Assembly: GCA_011526585.1 (NCBI GenBank)
Contig: WYBB01000086.1
Coordinates: 1-36,271 of the forward strand
Length of the DNA stretch: 36,271 nt
From: Deltaproteobacteria bacterium
GTDB taxonomy: Bacteria > Myxococcota_A > UBA9042 > PHBI01
Direction: 5' to 3'
Every line of letters starts with the position of its first letter. Position 1 is the stretch's first letter. Of this stretch, positions 24,789-33,581 are shown in pieces. The notes beneath the pieces are model-generated. The model worked only from the letters and a program-made list of their open reading frames with translations, was not told the DNA's origin and did not search any database. Position numbers and translations under genes: made by a program.

Positions 24789-25664
24789 ATGCTAGGCCGC
24801 CGTCTCCTGCCCGAGGCCGAATTCCGCGGGACACCGTACGACCGACCCGATCTCGCGCGCCGCCGCGAGGTGCTGCGCGAGACCCTCGCCCTGCTCGCCA
24901 ACGGCGGGCGTGAGCGCCTGCATGCGCTCGCTCGCGACAACCTCGCGCGCTGGGCGAGCGCCCGGGGGCCCGAGGACCCGACACTGCGCGTGACCGTCGT
25001 GCCGGACGACTGGGGCGTGGCCGCCGCGCGTGCGACCCGCGAGGCCGGTCGCTGCTTCGCCGTCCTGAACATGGCCAACGCGTTCACGCCGGGCGGGGCC
25101 TACGTCGAGGGCACGGTGGCGCAGGAAGAGAACATGTTCCGCCGCACGGACTGCCACGAGTCACTGAGCTCCGCCGAGCTCGACCACGAGCTCGAGCGAT
25201 ATCGGCCGGACGTGTCGGCGCTCATCAGTGGCCTGCATGGCCGCGTCTACCTCGACGTCGCGTCGGCGCGCGTATGCTTCCGCGGGCCCGAAGTCCGCAC
25301 CCGCCCCGACCTCGGGTACGACCTCCTGCCCGATGACGCGGTCTTTCCCTTCTACGAGCTCCGCGCCGCCGCGGACGATCTGCGGGACGGGCGACCCTTC
25401 GATCGCGAAGGGATGGCGCGCCGAATCGAAGCGCAGCTCGACACCTTGCGCGAGGCCGGAGTCCGACACGCGGTCCTCGGCGCCTTCGGCTGCGGCGCGT
25501 TCCGCAACCCCGCCAGCGAGGTCGCCCGCCTCTACCGCGAAGCCCTCGCCGCGGACACGCGCGGCCTGCGCGAGGTGGTCTTCGCCGTCTTCGCCGCTGG
25601 CTACGGCCCCGACAACTTCACGCCGTTCGCCGAGACGTTCGCGTCGTGGCCGCGAGGGGCCTGA
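24789..25664 (+). CDS. Bacterial PARG-like macrodomain protein (TIGR02452/PF10021 type)
   Basis: 291 residues, normal for this family. The signature lies at 94-119 (NMANAFTPGG, then QEENMFRR), followed later by GAFGCGAFRNP, which together bind ADP-ribose in bacterial-type poly(ADP-ribose) glycohydrolases. The catalytic loop is GG(G)-x(6-8)-QEE; here the third Gly is Ala104 (PGGAYVEGTVAQEE), while both Glu (113, 114) are present. It should therefore hydrolyse or bind ADP-ribose conjugates in the cytoplasm; activity with Ala104 is uncertain. It lies between two copies of an imperfect direct repeat, with its own promoter, so it may be a later arrival between the TPR operon and the L,D-transpeptidase gene. 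Confidence 0.85.
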   Translation: MLGRRLLPEAEFRGTPYDRPDLARRREVLRETLALLANGGRERLHALARDNLARWASARGPEDPTLRVTVVPDDWGVAAARATREAGRCFAVLNMANAFTPGGAYVEGTVAQEENMFRRTDCHESLSSAELDHELERYRPDVSALISGLHGRVYLDVASARVCFRGPEVRTRPDLGYDLLPDDAVFPFYELRAAADDLRDGRPFDREGMARRIEAQLDTLREAGVRHAVLGAFGCGAFRNPASEVARLYREALAADTRGLREVVFAVFAAGYGPDNFTPFAETFASWPRGA

Positions 25665-25688
25665 GGTCCTCCAGACGCCATGCGCGGT

Positions 25689-25743
25689 GCTGCAGGCGCG
25701 GTGAGCACCTGCCGCCGATCGCGCCGGGACCCGCGACGGAGGC
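25689..25743 (+). repeat. Right copy of the imperfect direct repeat flanking the PARG-like gene
   Basis: GCTGCAGGCGCGGTGA reproduces the end of the TPR gene (Leu-Gln-Ala then a near-stop context) although no gene ends here; it looks like a remnant 3' end. Matching continues through GACGGAGGC with a few gaps. Confidence 0.5.
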
Positions 25744-25762
25744 CGCCGCGCGCGGCGAAAAC

Positions 25763-25791
25763 TTGACGATCGCCGGGGCACATGGTTCGAC
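25763..25791 (+). promoter_or_regulatory. Promoter of the L,D-transpeptidase gene, probably leaderless
   Basis: TTGACG at 25763-25768 starts exactly 35 bases before ATG 25798, the same distance as in the PARG-like gene. With a 17-base spacer the -10 is TTCGAC, a weak match. No ribosome site precedes the ATG. Confidence 0.45.
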
Positions 25792-25797
25792 CTCCGG

Positions 25798-27897
25798 ATG
25801 GAGGATCGCGCGCAGAAGAGTGGTCGCAAGGCCGTGTCGACGTGGGTGGTGGCGGTCGCGGCGACCGCCGGCCTCGGGGTCGGCGCCGGCGCCTCGTTCG
25901 CCGTCGGGAGCGCGGGCAAGGCCTCGAGCCCCGCCGCGCCCATCGCGAGCTCGGCCCACGGCGCCACGCCGACCGAGTCCTCGCCCACCGAGCCCGCGCT
26001 CGCCGCGCTGCCCGGGCGCGAGGTCCCGCTCGAGCGCGCCGCACCCGAGGAGCTCGACGCCGAGGCGGCGCTGAAGGCCGAGGCGGAGGAGACCGAGGCG
26101 GCGCTGAAGGCCGAGGCGGAGGAGACCGAGGCGGTCGCCGCCGCGCGCCCCGAGGACGCCCCGACCGTCGACGAGGCTCCCGTCGTCGTGCCACCGCTCG
26201 ACACGCTCCTGCCGCCGATCGATCCCCGGCGCGCCGACGAGGCGATCGAGAAGGTCTTCAAGAAGCAAAAGGCCGACCGCCAGCTCGCCAAGGAGTTCTA
26301 CCAGGCCTATGGCGCGGGCCGCTTCGCGCGCGCCAACGGCCCGACCCCGCTCGGCAAGGCGATCGTCGAGCGCGTGCGCGCCCTGCCCGAGCACGCCATC
26401 GACCCCGCCCCCTACGAGCTCGAGGCGCTCGAGACCCTCATCCAGACCCACCCGACCGGCGCCGCCGACGGCGGAGCGCACCTCGACGTGCGCCTCTTCA
26501 AGGCGCTCCTCGATCTGGCGATGGACTCGCGCTTCCTGCACAAGGCCGGCCCCTTCGACCTGCGCGACCGCGACAAGGTCCACCAGCGCGAGCGAAAGGA
26601 CCTGCTCGCGTTCCTCGCGCGCGTCGCCGCCGCCGCCGACCCGGCCTCCGCCATGGCGCAGCTCGACCCGCCGCACCCGCAGTACCACCCGATGCGGCTC
26701 GCGCTGGCCGAGTACCGCGCGCTCGCCGCCGCCGGCGGCTGCCCGAAGCTCCCGACCGGCTGGCGCTTCCGCCCCGGCGCGCGCGGCAAGGAGGTCGAGA
26801 AGCTCCAGGAGCGGCTCGCCTGCGAAGGCTACTACCACGGACCGATCGACGGGCGCTTCGAGGGCGACACCGTCGCGGCGGTCGTCGCCTATCAGGAGCA
26901 CCACGACCTGCCCCCCGAAGGAAACGTGCTCGAGGCGACGCTGAAGTCGATGAACGTCCCGCTCGAGCAGCGCGTGAAGCAGATCGAGCTCGCGCTCCAG
27001 CGCATGCGCGAGTCGCGCTTCGATCGCATGGGCGACTACTTCATCCGCGTGAACATCCCGTCCTTCCTGCTCAAGGTCTTCGAAAACGGCCAGGTGATCC
27101 GCGAGCACCGGGTCATCGTCGGCACCAACCGCCTCGACGACGACAAGGTCAAGCTTCTGCAGGGCCACATCAACCGCACCAAGATCTTCGGCACCCGCCT
27201 CTACGAGGTGATCACCAACCCGACCTGGATCCTGCCCAAGCGCGTCGAGGAGGGCGAGCTCAAGACCTCGATCGAGAAGGACGAGGCCTACCTCGAGAAG
27301 AGCAACATCAAGAAGGTCAAGCTCGGCAGCGGCACCGAGGTCTTCATCCAGGGCGCCGGCAAGGGCAACGTGCTCGGCAAGGTGAAGTTCCTGCTCGAGG
27401 AGTCCAACGCGATCTACCTGCACGACACCGACAAGCGCCACCTCTTCAAGAAGCAGCGCCGCGATTTCTCGCATGGCTGCATGCGCGTGCACGAGGCGAT
27501 CGACTTCGCGAAGTGGCTGCTCCTACGCGACGGCTTCTCCGAGCAGGAGATCGACCGCGCCTTCGCCGCCGAGAGGCTTCAGCGCGGCTTCGATCTCAAG
27601 AACCCGATCAACCTGGTGACGGAGTACATGACCGTCGATCTCGCCGCCGACGGCAAGCCGGTCTTCTACGACGACATCTACAAGTACGACGAGGCCTACT
27701 TCGAGGGCGAGCTCCCCCCGCGCGAGCAGACACGCTGGGGCAGCCCCATCCTGCGCCCGCGCTGGGTGCCGGTCGTCGACAGCGCGACCGTCGACGCCTG
27801 GCGCGCCGCCGGCCAGCCCGCTCCGCGCGACCTCGGCCCCGACGGCAAGCCCAAGAAGCCGAGCAAGGGCAACGACGACGTCGACGACGGCCCCTGA
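25798..27897 (+). CDS. L,D-transpeptidase with peptidoglycan-binding domain (YcbB/LdtD-like)
   Basis: 699 residues. It is anchored by one N-terminal transmembrane helix (about 14-36) with a long Ala/Pro/Glu-rich spacer. A helical region (140-300) precedes a PG_binding_1 domain (about 323-385, FRPGARGKEVEKLQERLACEG). The YkuD catalytic domain carries YLHDT and SHGCMRV with catalytic Cys561, His559 and Arg563. This order matches the YcbB/LdtD class that makes 3-3 cross-links in peptidoglycan or attaches proteins to it. A C-terminal region of about 130 residues includes a charged Lys/Asp tail. It stands alone, convergent with the RgpF-like gene 20 bases away. Confidence 0.93.
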   Translation: MEDRAQKSGRKAVSTWVVAVAATAGLGVGAGASFAVGSAGKASSPAAPIASSAHGATPTESSPTEPALAALPGREVPLERAAPEELDAEAALKAEAEETEAALKAEAEETEAVAAARPEDAPTVDEAPVVVPPLDTLLPPIDPRRADEAIEKVFKKQKADRQLAKEFYQAYGAGRFARANGPTPLGKAIVERVRALPEHAIDPAPYELEALETLIQTHPTGAADGGAHLDVRLFKALLDLAMDSRFLHKAGPFDLRDRDKVHQRERKDLLAFLARVAAAADPASAMAQLDPPHPQYHPMRLALAEYRALAAAGGCPKLPTGWRFRPGARGKEVEKLQERLACEGYYHGPIDGRFEGDTVAAVVAYQEHHDLPPEGNVLEATLKSMNVPLEQRVKQIELALQRMRESRFDRMGDYFIRVNIPSFLLKVFENGQVIREHRVIVGTNRLDDDKVKLLQGHINRTKIFGTRLYEVITNPTWILPKRVEEGELKTSIEKDEAYLEKSNIKKVKLGSGTEVFIQGAGKGNVLGKVKFLLEESNAIYLHDTDKRHLFKKQRRDFSHGCMRVHEAIDFAKWLLLRDGFSEQEIDRAFAAERLQRGFDLKNPINLVTEYMTVDLAADGKPVFYDDIYKYDEAYFEGELPPREQTRWGSPILRPRWVPVVDSATVDAWRAAGQPAPRDLGPDGKPKKPSKGNDDVDDGP
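26062..26127 (+). repeat. Perfect 33-base tandem duplication in the L,D-transpeptidase gene
   Basis: Two identical 33-base units (26062-26094 and 26095-26127) encode EAALKAEAEET twice in the periplasmic spacer. The frame is kept; the spacer length should vary between strains. Confidence 0.9.
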
Positions 27898-27917
27898 TCT
27901 CCCGCCACCCTCACCCT

Positions 27918-28772
27918 TCAGAGGTGGCGCGCCGGCCGCTGAAGCTCGGGGAGGAGCTCGCCCTCGCGAAGCGGTCGATCGAATGGGATGAGGCCGAGGT
28001 CGAAGCCGCTCTGGCGGATCGCCTCGAGGACCGGCTCGAGCGGGCGTTCGAGGGGGTTGTCGCGCAACAGCGCGACCTTGACGAAGGGCATGCCCTCTCG
28101 CACGAGATCGGAGGCGAAGACCAAGGTGGGATCGCGCAGCGGCGCCCGCTGGAACGCGAAGCGACGCAGGAGCGGCACCCCCTCGAGCAGCGGCAGGCGA
28201 TGGAGCTCGCGCACCACGGCGAGGCGTACGAACGCCTCGAGCACGAAGCCCTGTTCGATGAGGAAGCGCGACAGGCCCACCTCGTAGGAGCGGATCACCT
28301 GCCGCTTGTCGCGGTAGGGCAGCACCGACGACCAGAAGAGCCGAAACGCATCGGAGTCGAGCACGCGCTTGCGGAAGACCAGGAAGTAGCTCTGGAGGTG
28401 CCAGGCGATCTCGACGTTGTCGGTCATGCCCCAGACGTCACAACGCCGCTCCGACATGCGATCGAACACACGCCCGAGCGGCACCAGCGGACCGAAGACG
28501 CTCGAGTTCGTGAGCACGAGCTCGTCCCAGCGCTCGAGCGCGACCTCCTCGAGCGCGAGCCGCCACATGCCGAAGTCGTAGCCGAGATTCTCCTTCTGCA
28601 GGGTGCGCGCGCACCACGGGGTGACCTGCGCGAGCTCCTCGGGCGGAGGGCGCGAGGTGGTGACGAAGACGATCTCGTCGCACAGCTCGCGCAGGGCGCG
28701 GAGGTGGTGCACGATGTAGGGACGGACCCGATCCTGGGCGTCGTAGTGGGCGAAGATGGCGATGCGTCGCAT
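27918..28772 (-). CDS. RgpF-like (rhamnan synthesis F family) glycan protein
   Basis: 284 residues beginning MRRIAIFAHYDAQDRVRPYI, the family's usual opening. NLGYDFGMW (62-70), ELVLTNSSVFGPLVPL (84-99), CDVWGMTDN (111-119) and HLQSYF (125-130) match the RgpF family (PF05045) involved in rhamnose-containing or other surface polysaccharides, often as a glycosyltransferase partner. It is cytoplasmic with no transmembrane segment. The in-frame ATG at 28844 lies upstream of the predicted transcription start (promoter 28829-28857), so 28772 is chosen. No other polysaccharide genes are nearby, so its glycan is unknown. Confidence 0.85.
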   Translation of the reverse strand: MRRIAIFAHYDAQDRVRPYIVHHLRALRELCDEIVFVTTSRPPPEELAQVTPWCARTLQKENLGYDFGMWRLALEEVALERWDELVLTNSSVFGPLVPLGRVFDRMSERRCDVWGMTDNVEIAWHLQSYFLVFRKRVLDSDAFRLFWSSVLPYRDKRQVIRSYEVGLSRFLIEQGFVLEAFVRLAVVRELHRLPLLEGVPLLRRFAFQRAPLRDPTLVFASDLVREGMPFVKVALLRDNPLERPLEPVLEAIRQSGFDLGLIPFDRPLREGELLPELQRPARHL

Positions 28773-28828
28773 CACGCCACCATGGCCGCAGCAGGCTGTG
28801 GAACGATCGGGGACATGGGCGTCGCTGC

Positions 28829-28857
28829 TGACTACCGGTCTCACGCACGCGCGTCAA
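28829..28857 (-). promoter_or_regulatory. Sigma-70-type promoter of the RgpF-like gene
   Basis: On the minus strand TTGACG (28852-28857) and TAGTCA (28829-28834) are separated by 17 bases. The predicted start near 28822 gives a leader of about 50 bases to ATG 28772. Confidence 0.55.
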
Positions 28858-28877
28858 TCAGCGCGGGGCGGTGGGCG

Positions 28878-29300
28878 TCAGTCGGCTTCCGCGGGAGCGG
28901 TCCGAAGCGCCTCGCGCAGCTCGGCGATCTTCACCTCGAACGCCGCGCGCATGCGCTCGACCATGGCGCGGAGCCACGCCACGCGGGCCTCGTCGGTCGC
29001 GATGACGCCGTCGCCGAGGACGGGCGCCGCATGCGCGCGGATCCGCGCGCCGAGGTCGGGAGGCGGATCGCTCAGCACCTTGTCGAGGCAGGCAAGCGCG
29101 TCATCGGCCCACCAGATTCCGTTGTCCATCGCGTCGTGCCAGCGTCCGAGCCCGCGCTCGTCGTCGTGCTCGTGGAGGAACAGGCGCTCCAGCACCTCTT
29201 CGACGAACCCGAGCGGGTCGGCCAGGCGGGCCTCGGAGTCGGCGACGATCTCGTCCCAGAGCCCGTCGCGGTCGAAGCTCGCGTCGATGTGCGTCGGCAT
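28878..29300 (-). CDS. Probable immunity protein for the adjacent RNase A-like toxin
   Basis: 140 residues, acidic and mostly helical, no signal peptide. It starts only 7 bases after the toxin stop with no separate promoter, the usual toxin-immunity order. WDEIVADSEARLADPLGFV, IWWADDALACLDKVL and RVAWLRAMVERMRAAF are its main helices; the W-x-DDAL segment recalls CdiI-type immunity proteins, though I cannot name a family firmly. No ribosome site is visible, so translation probably depends on coupling. Position is the main evidence for its role. Confidence 0.65.
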   Translation of the reverse strand: MPTHIDASFDRDGLWDEIVADSEARLADPLGFVEEVLERLFLHEHDDERGLGRWHDAMDNGIWWADDALACLDKVLSDPPPDLGARIRAHAAPVLGDGVIATDEARVAWLRAMVERMRAAFEVKIAELREALRTAPAEAD

Positions 29301-29307
29301 CGGAGGC

Positions 29308-30387
29308 TCAGGGCTTGGGGTAGCTGGTGTAGACGGCCCACCCGCCCTCAGCACTCGCCTTCGGGTCGACGATGACATAGACCTTCCCCCAGTTGCCCGC
29401 GCCGCCCGCGGTGAGCGGCGTCTTGGTCGTGTCCGGCGCGTCGCCCGCGTCCGCCGCACCGGTGTAGTGCCCTGCGTAGAGCTCGCGGTCGCCGGCGCCT
29501 CCCATGTACTTCGGAATGTCCTCAGGGAGATAGGCGGTCCCTTTGGGATCGTCGCTCTTGGTGTAGGCGACGACCGGCGAGGGCGCCGCCACGTTGATCT
29601 TCACCTGGGTGTTCTTCGCCAGGGAGACGCGATGCGTGTCCCAGTTCGCGGCCAGCTCGTTGGTGATGGCGGCCTGGGTCGCCGCCTGCGCGTCGCCCAT
29701 ACCCCCGAAGACCGACGCCTGCCCCGACTCGTCGAGCGGCATCGGCTTGCCGCCCACGCGATGGAACGCGGCTCGCTGGGCGACCTGCTCGGCGCCCGTC
29801 ATCACCCCGACTCCGAGGACGTGGCGCTCGGTCGTGTGCCCGCCGCTCAGCCCGTCCTCCTCGGCCAACGACTTCAGCGCGCGCGGCGACTTGCCGTCGT
29901 TGCTCGCCATGATCTTGTCCACGACGCCCTGCGTGGCACCGAACACGGCTTTGAGCGCGGCCTTGCGCCGGTTGCCGATGAGCGACTGCTTGCCCTTTTC
30001 GCCGGCGACGACCTTGGTCGGATCCTCCGGTTGGTAGCGCGCGCTGTTCAGGCAGTCGTCGATCGTCCAGGCGGCGTAGGTCGTGTCGAGCTTGAACATC
30101 GGCGCCTTGGCATTGGTATCATCCCAGATGTACGGCCCGAATGCGGTGATCCCGGCGGCCGTCATGGCAGCCGCACAGCCCGCATCGGTCGGGGACGTGT
30201 ACTGCGCCATCTGGACGATGCCGGTGCCCTTCTTCTGGATTGGCGCCAACACCGCCTCCTGCGCGGCGAGGCCCTTGCCACCGAGCTGCTGCTTCACCGC
30301 GCCGGCGGCGTCCGCGCTCGCACCCGGACCGCGTCCCTCATGAGTGCGCCCCTGGTCCCTGGCCCGACTCGACTCGAGTTGCGGCAT
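29308..30387 (-). CDS. Polymorphic toxin with C-terminal RNase A-like domain
   Basis: 359 residues. The start ATG 30387 has AGGAG at good spacing. The C-terminal half (about 175-359) matches the bacterial CdiA-CT RNase A-like domain: GGHTTERHV (182-190; His184 and His189), a helix following SVFGGMGDAQAATQAAI (225-241), and the terminal VYVIVDP (336-342) with VYTSYPKP (352-359), equivalent to the family's TAYP end. Such domains cut tRNA or other RNA in a target cell. The N-terminal 60 residues are Gly/Gln-rich (VKQQLGGKGLAAQEAVLAP) and may mark the export route; no Sec signal, VgrG, Rhs or DUF4157 part is seen. A residue-70-to-170 linker domain is unassigned. A probable immunity gene follows directly. 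Confidence 0.75.
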   Translation of the reverse strand: MPQLESSRARDQGRTHEGRGPGASADAAGAVKQQLGGKGLAAQEAVLAPIQKKGTGIVQMAQYTSPTDAGCAAAMTAAGITAFGPYIWDDTNAKAPMFKLDTTYAAWTIDDCLNSARYQPEDPTKVVAGEKGKQSLIGNRRKAALKAVFGATQGVVDKIMASNDGKSPRALKSLAEEDGLSGGHTTERHVLGVGVMTGAEQVAQRAAFHRVGGKPMPLDESGQASVFGGMGDAQAATQAAITNELAANWDTHRVSLAKNTQVKINVAAPSPVVAYTKSDDPKGTAYLPEDIPKYMGGAGDRELYAGHYTGAADAGDAPDTTKTPLTAGGAGNWGKVYVIVDPKASAEGGWAVYTSYPKP

Positions 30388-30420
30388 GACATCTCCTGGC
30401 GGTGTCGAACGATGGTCTGG

Positions 30421-30449
30421 CTCATATCTGGGCCGCGCGCACATGTCAC
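30421..30449 (-). promoter_or_regulatory. Sigma-70-type promoter of the toxin-immunity pair
   Basis: Minus strand: GTGACA (30444-30449), 17-base spacer, TATGAG (30421-30426). Start near 30414 leaves a leader of about 27 bases with AGGAG before ATG 30387. Confidence 0.5.
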
Positions 30450-30504
30450 GATCCCAACTTTGACCGACGAGCAGTCGGCGCCCCCACGGCCCTTCGCGAA
30501 CCGA

Positions 30505-30690
30505 TCACGTACAGGGCAGCGCGTGCCGCTCGAGCTCCGTCAGGGCCGCCTCGAGGTAGCGTGCCTGCTCCTGGCCGCGCTGGATCGAAAAGGTCGGATG
30601 TCTGAGAGGCAGAAGCTGAGCTGGGCAAGCACCCGGGCAGGACGCGGGCGCGTCGCGCAGCCCGTCACCGCAGATGCGCGGCGCAGCCAT
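30505..30690 (-). pseudogene. Possible small gene or gene remnant, unknown
   Basis: An ATG-started frame of 61 residues beginning MAAPRICGDGLRDAPASC. The second half (HPTFSIQRGQEQARYLEAAL) has the G/C-ending codons of real genes here and reads like the end of a helical protein; the first half has mixed codons. It lies beside a toxin-immunity pair, where broken cassettes are common. GGGGA is only 3 bases before the ATG. It could equally be noncoding. Confidence 0.25.
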
Positions 30691-30703
30691 TTTCCCCGAA
30701 GGC

Positions 30704-30712
30704 TGGTAAGCT
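30704..30712 (+). promoter_or_regulatory. Extended -10 element of the sigma-54 activator gene, probably leaderless
   Basis: TGGTAAGCT carries TAAGCT at 30707-30712, exactly 7 bases before ATG 30719, so the transcript likely begins at the start codon. No ribosome site precedes the ATG. Confidence 0.45.
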
Positions 30713-30718
30713 GTCGGC

Positions 30719-32083
<1,365 letters not shown>

Positions 32084-32104
32084 CGTCGCGGTCGCGGCGC
32101 GCGA

Positions 32105-33427
32105 TCAGAGCTTCGCCTTGCAGGCCTCTTCCATGCCGTCGGCGCACGCGGACTTGAAGCGCGCCTGCGCGCGCACCGGATCCTTGGAGGTGCCGATCCC
32201 GAGGTTGTACATCACCCCGGCGTTGAAACAGCCGACCGTCTCGCCGCCCTCGCAGGCCTTTTCGAACTTCGCCAGCGCGAGCTTGTCGTCCTTGGCGACG
32301 CCGGTCACGCTGTACAGGTAGATCCCCTGGTTCAGGCAGCCCATCGCGTCGCCGGCGTCGCAGGCCGCGAAGAAGAACAGGCGCGCCTTGTCCTGGTCCT
32401 CGGGGCCGCCCTCGCCGGAGATGTACATGAAGCCGAGGTTGACGCAGGCCTCGTTGCTGCCGGCCTGACAACCCTTGTCGTAGAGCGCGCGCGCCGCGGT
32501 CTTGTCCTCCGCGTGCGTGATCAGCGCGAGCTTGTAGCAGCCGGCGCCATCCCCGCCGTCGCACTTCTTCTTGAAGAAGTCCTCGGAAGGCTTGAGCTTT
32601 CCGACCCCGCCCGACGGGAAGTAGCGCAGCGCCGTCGTCACCATGCAGCGCGCCGAGTTCGCGCCCGTGCACGGCGAGTTGTCGACCTCCTTGCCGCCGT
32701 CGGTGGTGCGTGTGTCGTGCGTGCCCGCCTCCTGACCGCAGAAGCGCTCACCACCGTAGCTGCAGGCACGCTCGAAGTACTGCTTCGAGGTGGCCGGATC
32801 CTTTTTGCCGCCGATGCCGTCGCGCGCCATCACCGCGACCTGCAGGCACGAGCGCGCGTCCTGCGTATCGCAGCCGGTGGCGAAGGTCTCGCGCGCCTTG
32901 GCCAGGCTCAGCTCGCCGCCCTGGCCGTCCTGCCAGAGCACGCCGAGCTCGTAACAGCTGTGTCCATCGCCGAGCTTGCACGCCTTGCCGAGCACGAAGC
33001 GCACGCGCGCGAGGTCCTGCGCCACGAGCTTGCCGTCGCGGTGCACGCCCGCCAGGAACTTGCAGCCCTCGACGTAGCCCATGTCGCACGCCTGGTCGTA
33101 GAGCGCGATCGCTCGCTTGGCGTCCTGCTTCACGTACTGTCCGACGTGGTGATAGCGCGCCGCCTCGAAGCAGCCCTGCGCCTCCTTCAGATCACAGGCG
33201 CGCTGGTAGAGTGCCAGGGCCTTGTCCTGGTCCTCGGGCCCGCGGTCGCCTTCGGCCCACATGAAGGCGAGGTCGATGCAGTCGGCCGCCTTGCCCGCCT
33301 GGCAACCCTTGTCGAGCTTCTGCCGCTCGCCCTTGGGCGCGCCGGCCCACGCCGCGCCCGCCCCGAGCGCGGCCCACGCCACCGTCGCGAGCAGCGCCCA
33401 CGCCGACCGTTTCATCTGATTCGACAT
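32105..33427 (-). CDS. Exported Sel1-repeat protein with paired cysteines (Hcp-like)
   Basis: 440 residues; ATG 33427 has AGGTGA seven bases upstream. A signal peptide (MKRSAWALLATVAWAALGAG within the first 30, cleavage near AWA) is followed by about ten Sel1 units of 36 or so residues, with helices such as DQDKALALYQRACDLKEAQGC. Nearly every unit has a Cys near the end of each helix (C-x7-C spacing such as ACDxGxxxGC), the disulfide pattern of Helicobacter Hcp proteins. A less regular stretch with extra residues (GTHDTRTTDGGKEVDNSPC) separates two blocks of five. It is likely a periplasmic or surface scaffold. Convergent with the regulator gene, divergent from the next gene. Confidence 0.88.
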   Translation of the reverse strand: MSNQMKRSAWALLATVAWAALGAGAAWAGAPKGERQKLDKGCQAGKAADCIDLAFMWAEGDRGPEDQDKALALYQRACDLKEAQGCFEAARYHHVGQYVKQDAKRAIALYDQACDMGYVEGCKFLAGVHRDGKLVAQDLARVRFVLGKACKLGDGHSCYELGVLWQDGQGGELSLAKARETFATGCDTQDARSCLQVAVMARDGIGGKKDPATSKQYFERACSYGGERFCGQEAGTHDTRTTDGGKEVDNSPCTGANSARCMVTTALRYFPSGGVGKLKPSEDFFKKKCDGGDGAGCYKLALITHAEDKTAARALYDKGCQAGSNEACVNLGFMYISGEGGPEDQDKARLFFFAACDAGDAMGCLNQGIYLYSVTGVAKDDKLALAKFEKACEGGETVGCFNAGVMYNLGIGTSKDPVRAQARFKSACADGMEEACKAKL

Positions 33428-33467
33428 CCCGCATCACCTCGTTCCAGGACCGCCACAGGAGATCGGC

Positions 33468-33496
33468 AACCTCACCCGCCCGACCCCCTGCGTCAA
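33468..33496 (-). promoter_or_regulatory. Possible promoter of the Sel1 gene
   Basis: Minus strand TTGACG (33491-33496) with a 17-base spacer to GAGGTT (33468-33473), a poor -10. The implied leader is about 34 bases. Confidence 0.3.
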
Positions 33497-33581
33497 GACG
33501 CTGGCAAGCCACCGGCGATTGGCATAAGAGGCGCGACCTGGGCGGAGCGCCCGCCCTTGTCCGCAAGACCGGAAGCGCACG

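Larger units (their letters stand above)
30388..30718. other. Gap of about 330 bases between divergent toxin and regulator genes
   Basis: It holds the toxin promoter (30421-30449, minus), the regulator -10 element (30704-30712, plus) and a possible small minus-strand frame (30505-30690). Nothing else is recognised. Confidence 0.6.

Noticed and set aside
26062..26127. Tandem 33-base units as a CRISPR-like array
   Set aside because: Only two adjacent identical units without spacers, in frame within a coding region.
25782..29375. Plus-strand open frame of almost 1,200 codons
   Set aside because: It runs in another frame through the L,D-transpeptidase gene and antisense through the RgpF-like and immunity genes; the product is Arg/Pro-rich low-complexity sequence.
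29308..30387. Toxin as part of an Rhs, VgrG or DUF4157 delivery protein
   Set aside because: No RHS repeats, PAAR, VgrG or HExxH-type DUF4157 motif is present in the chain.
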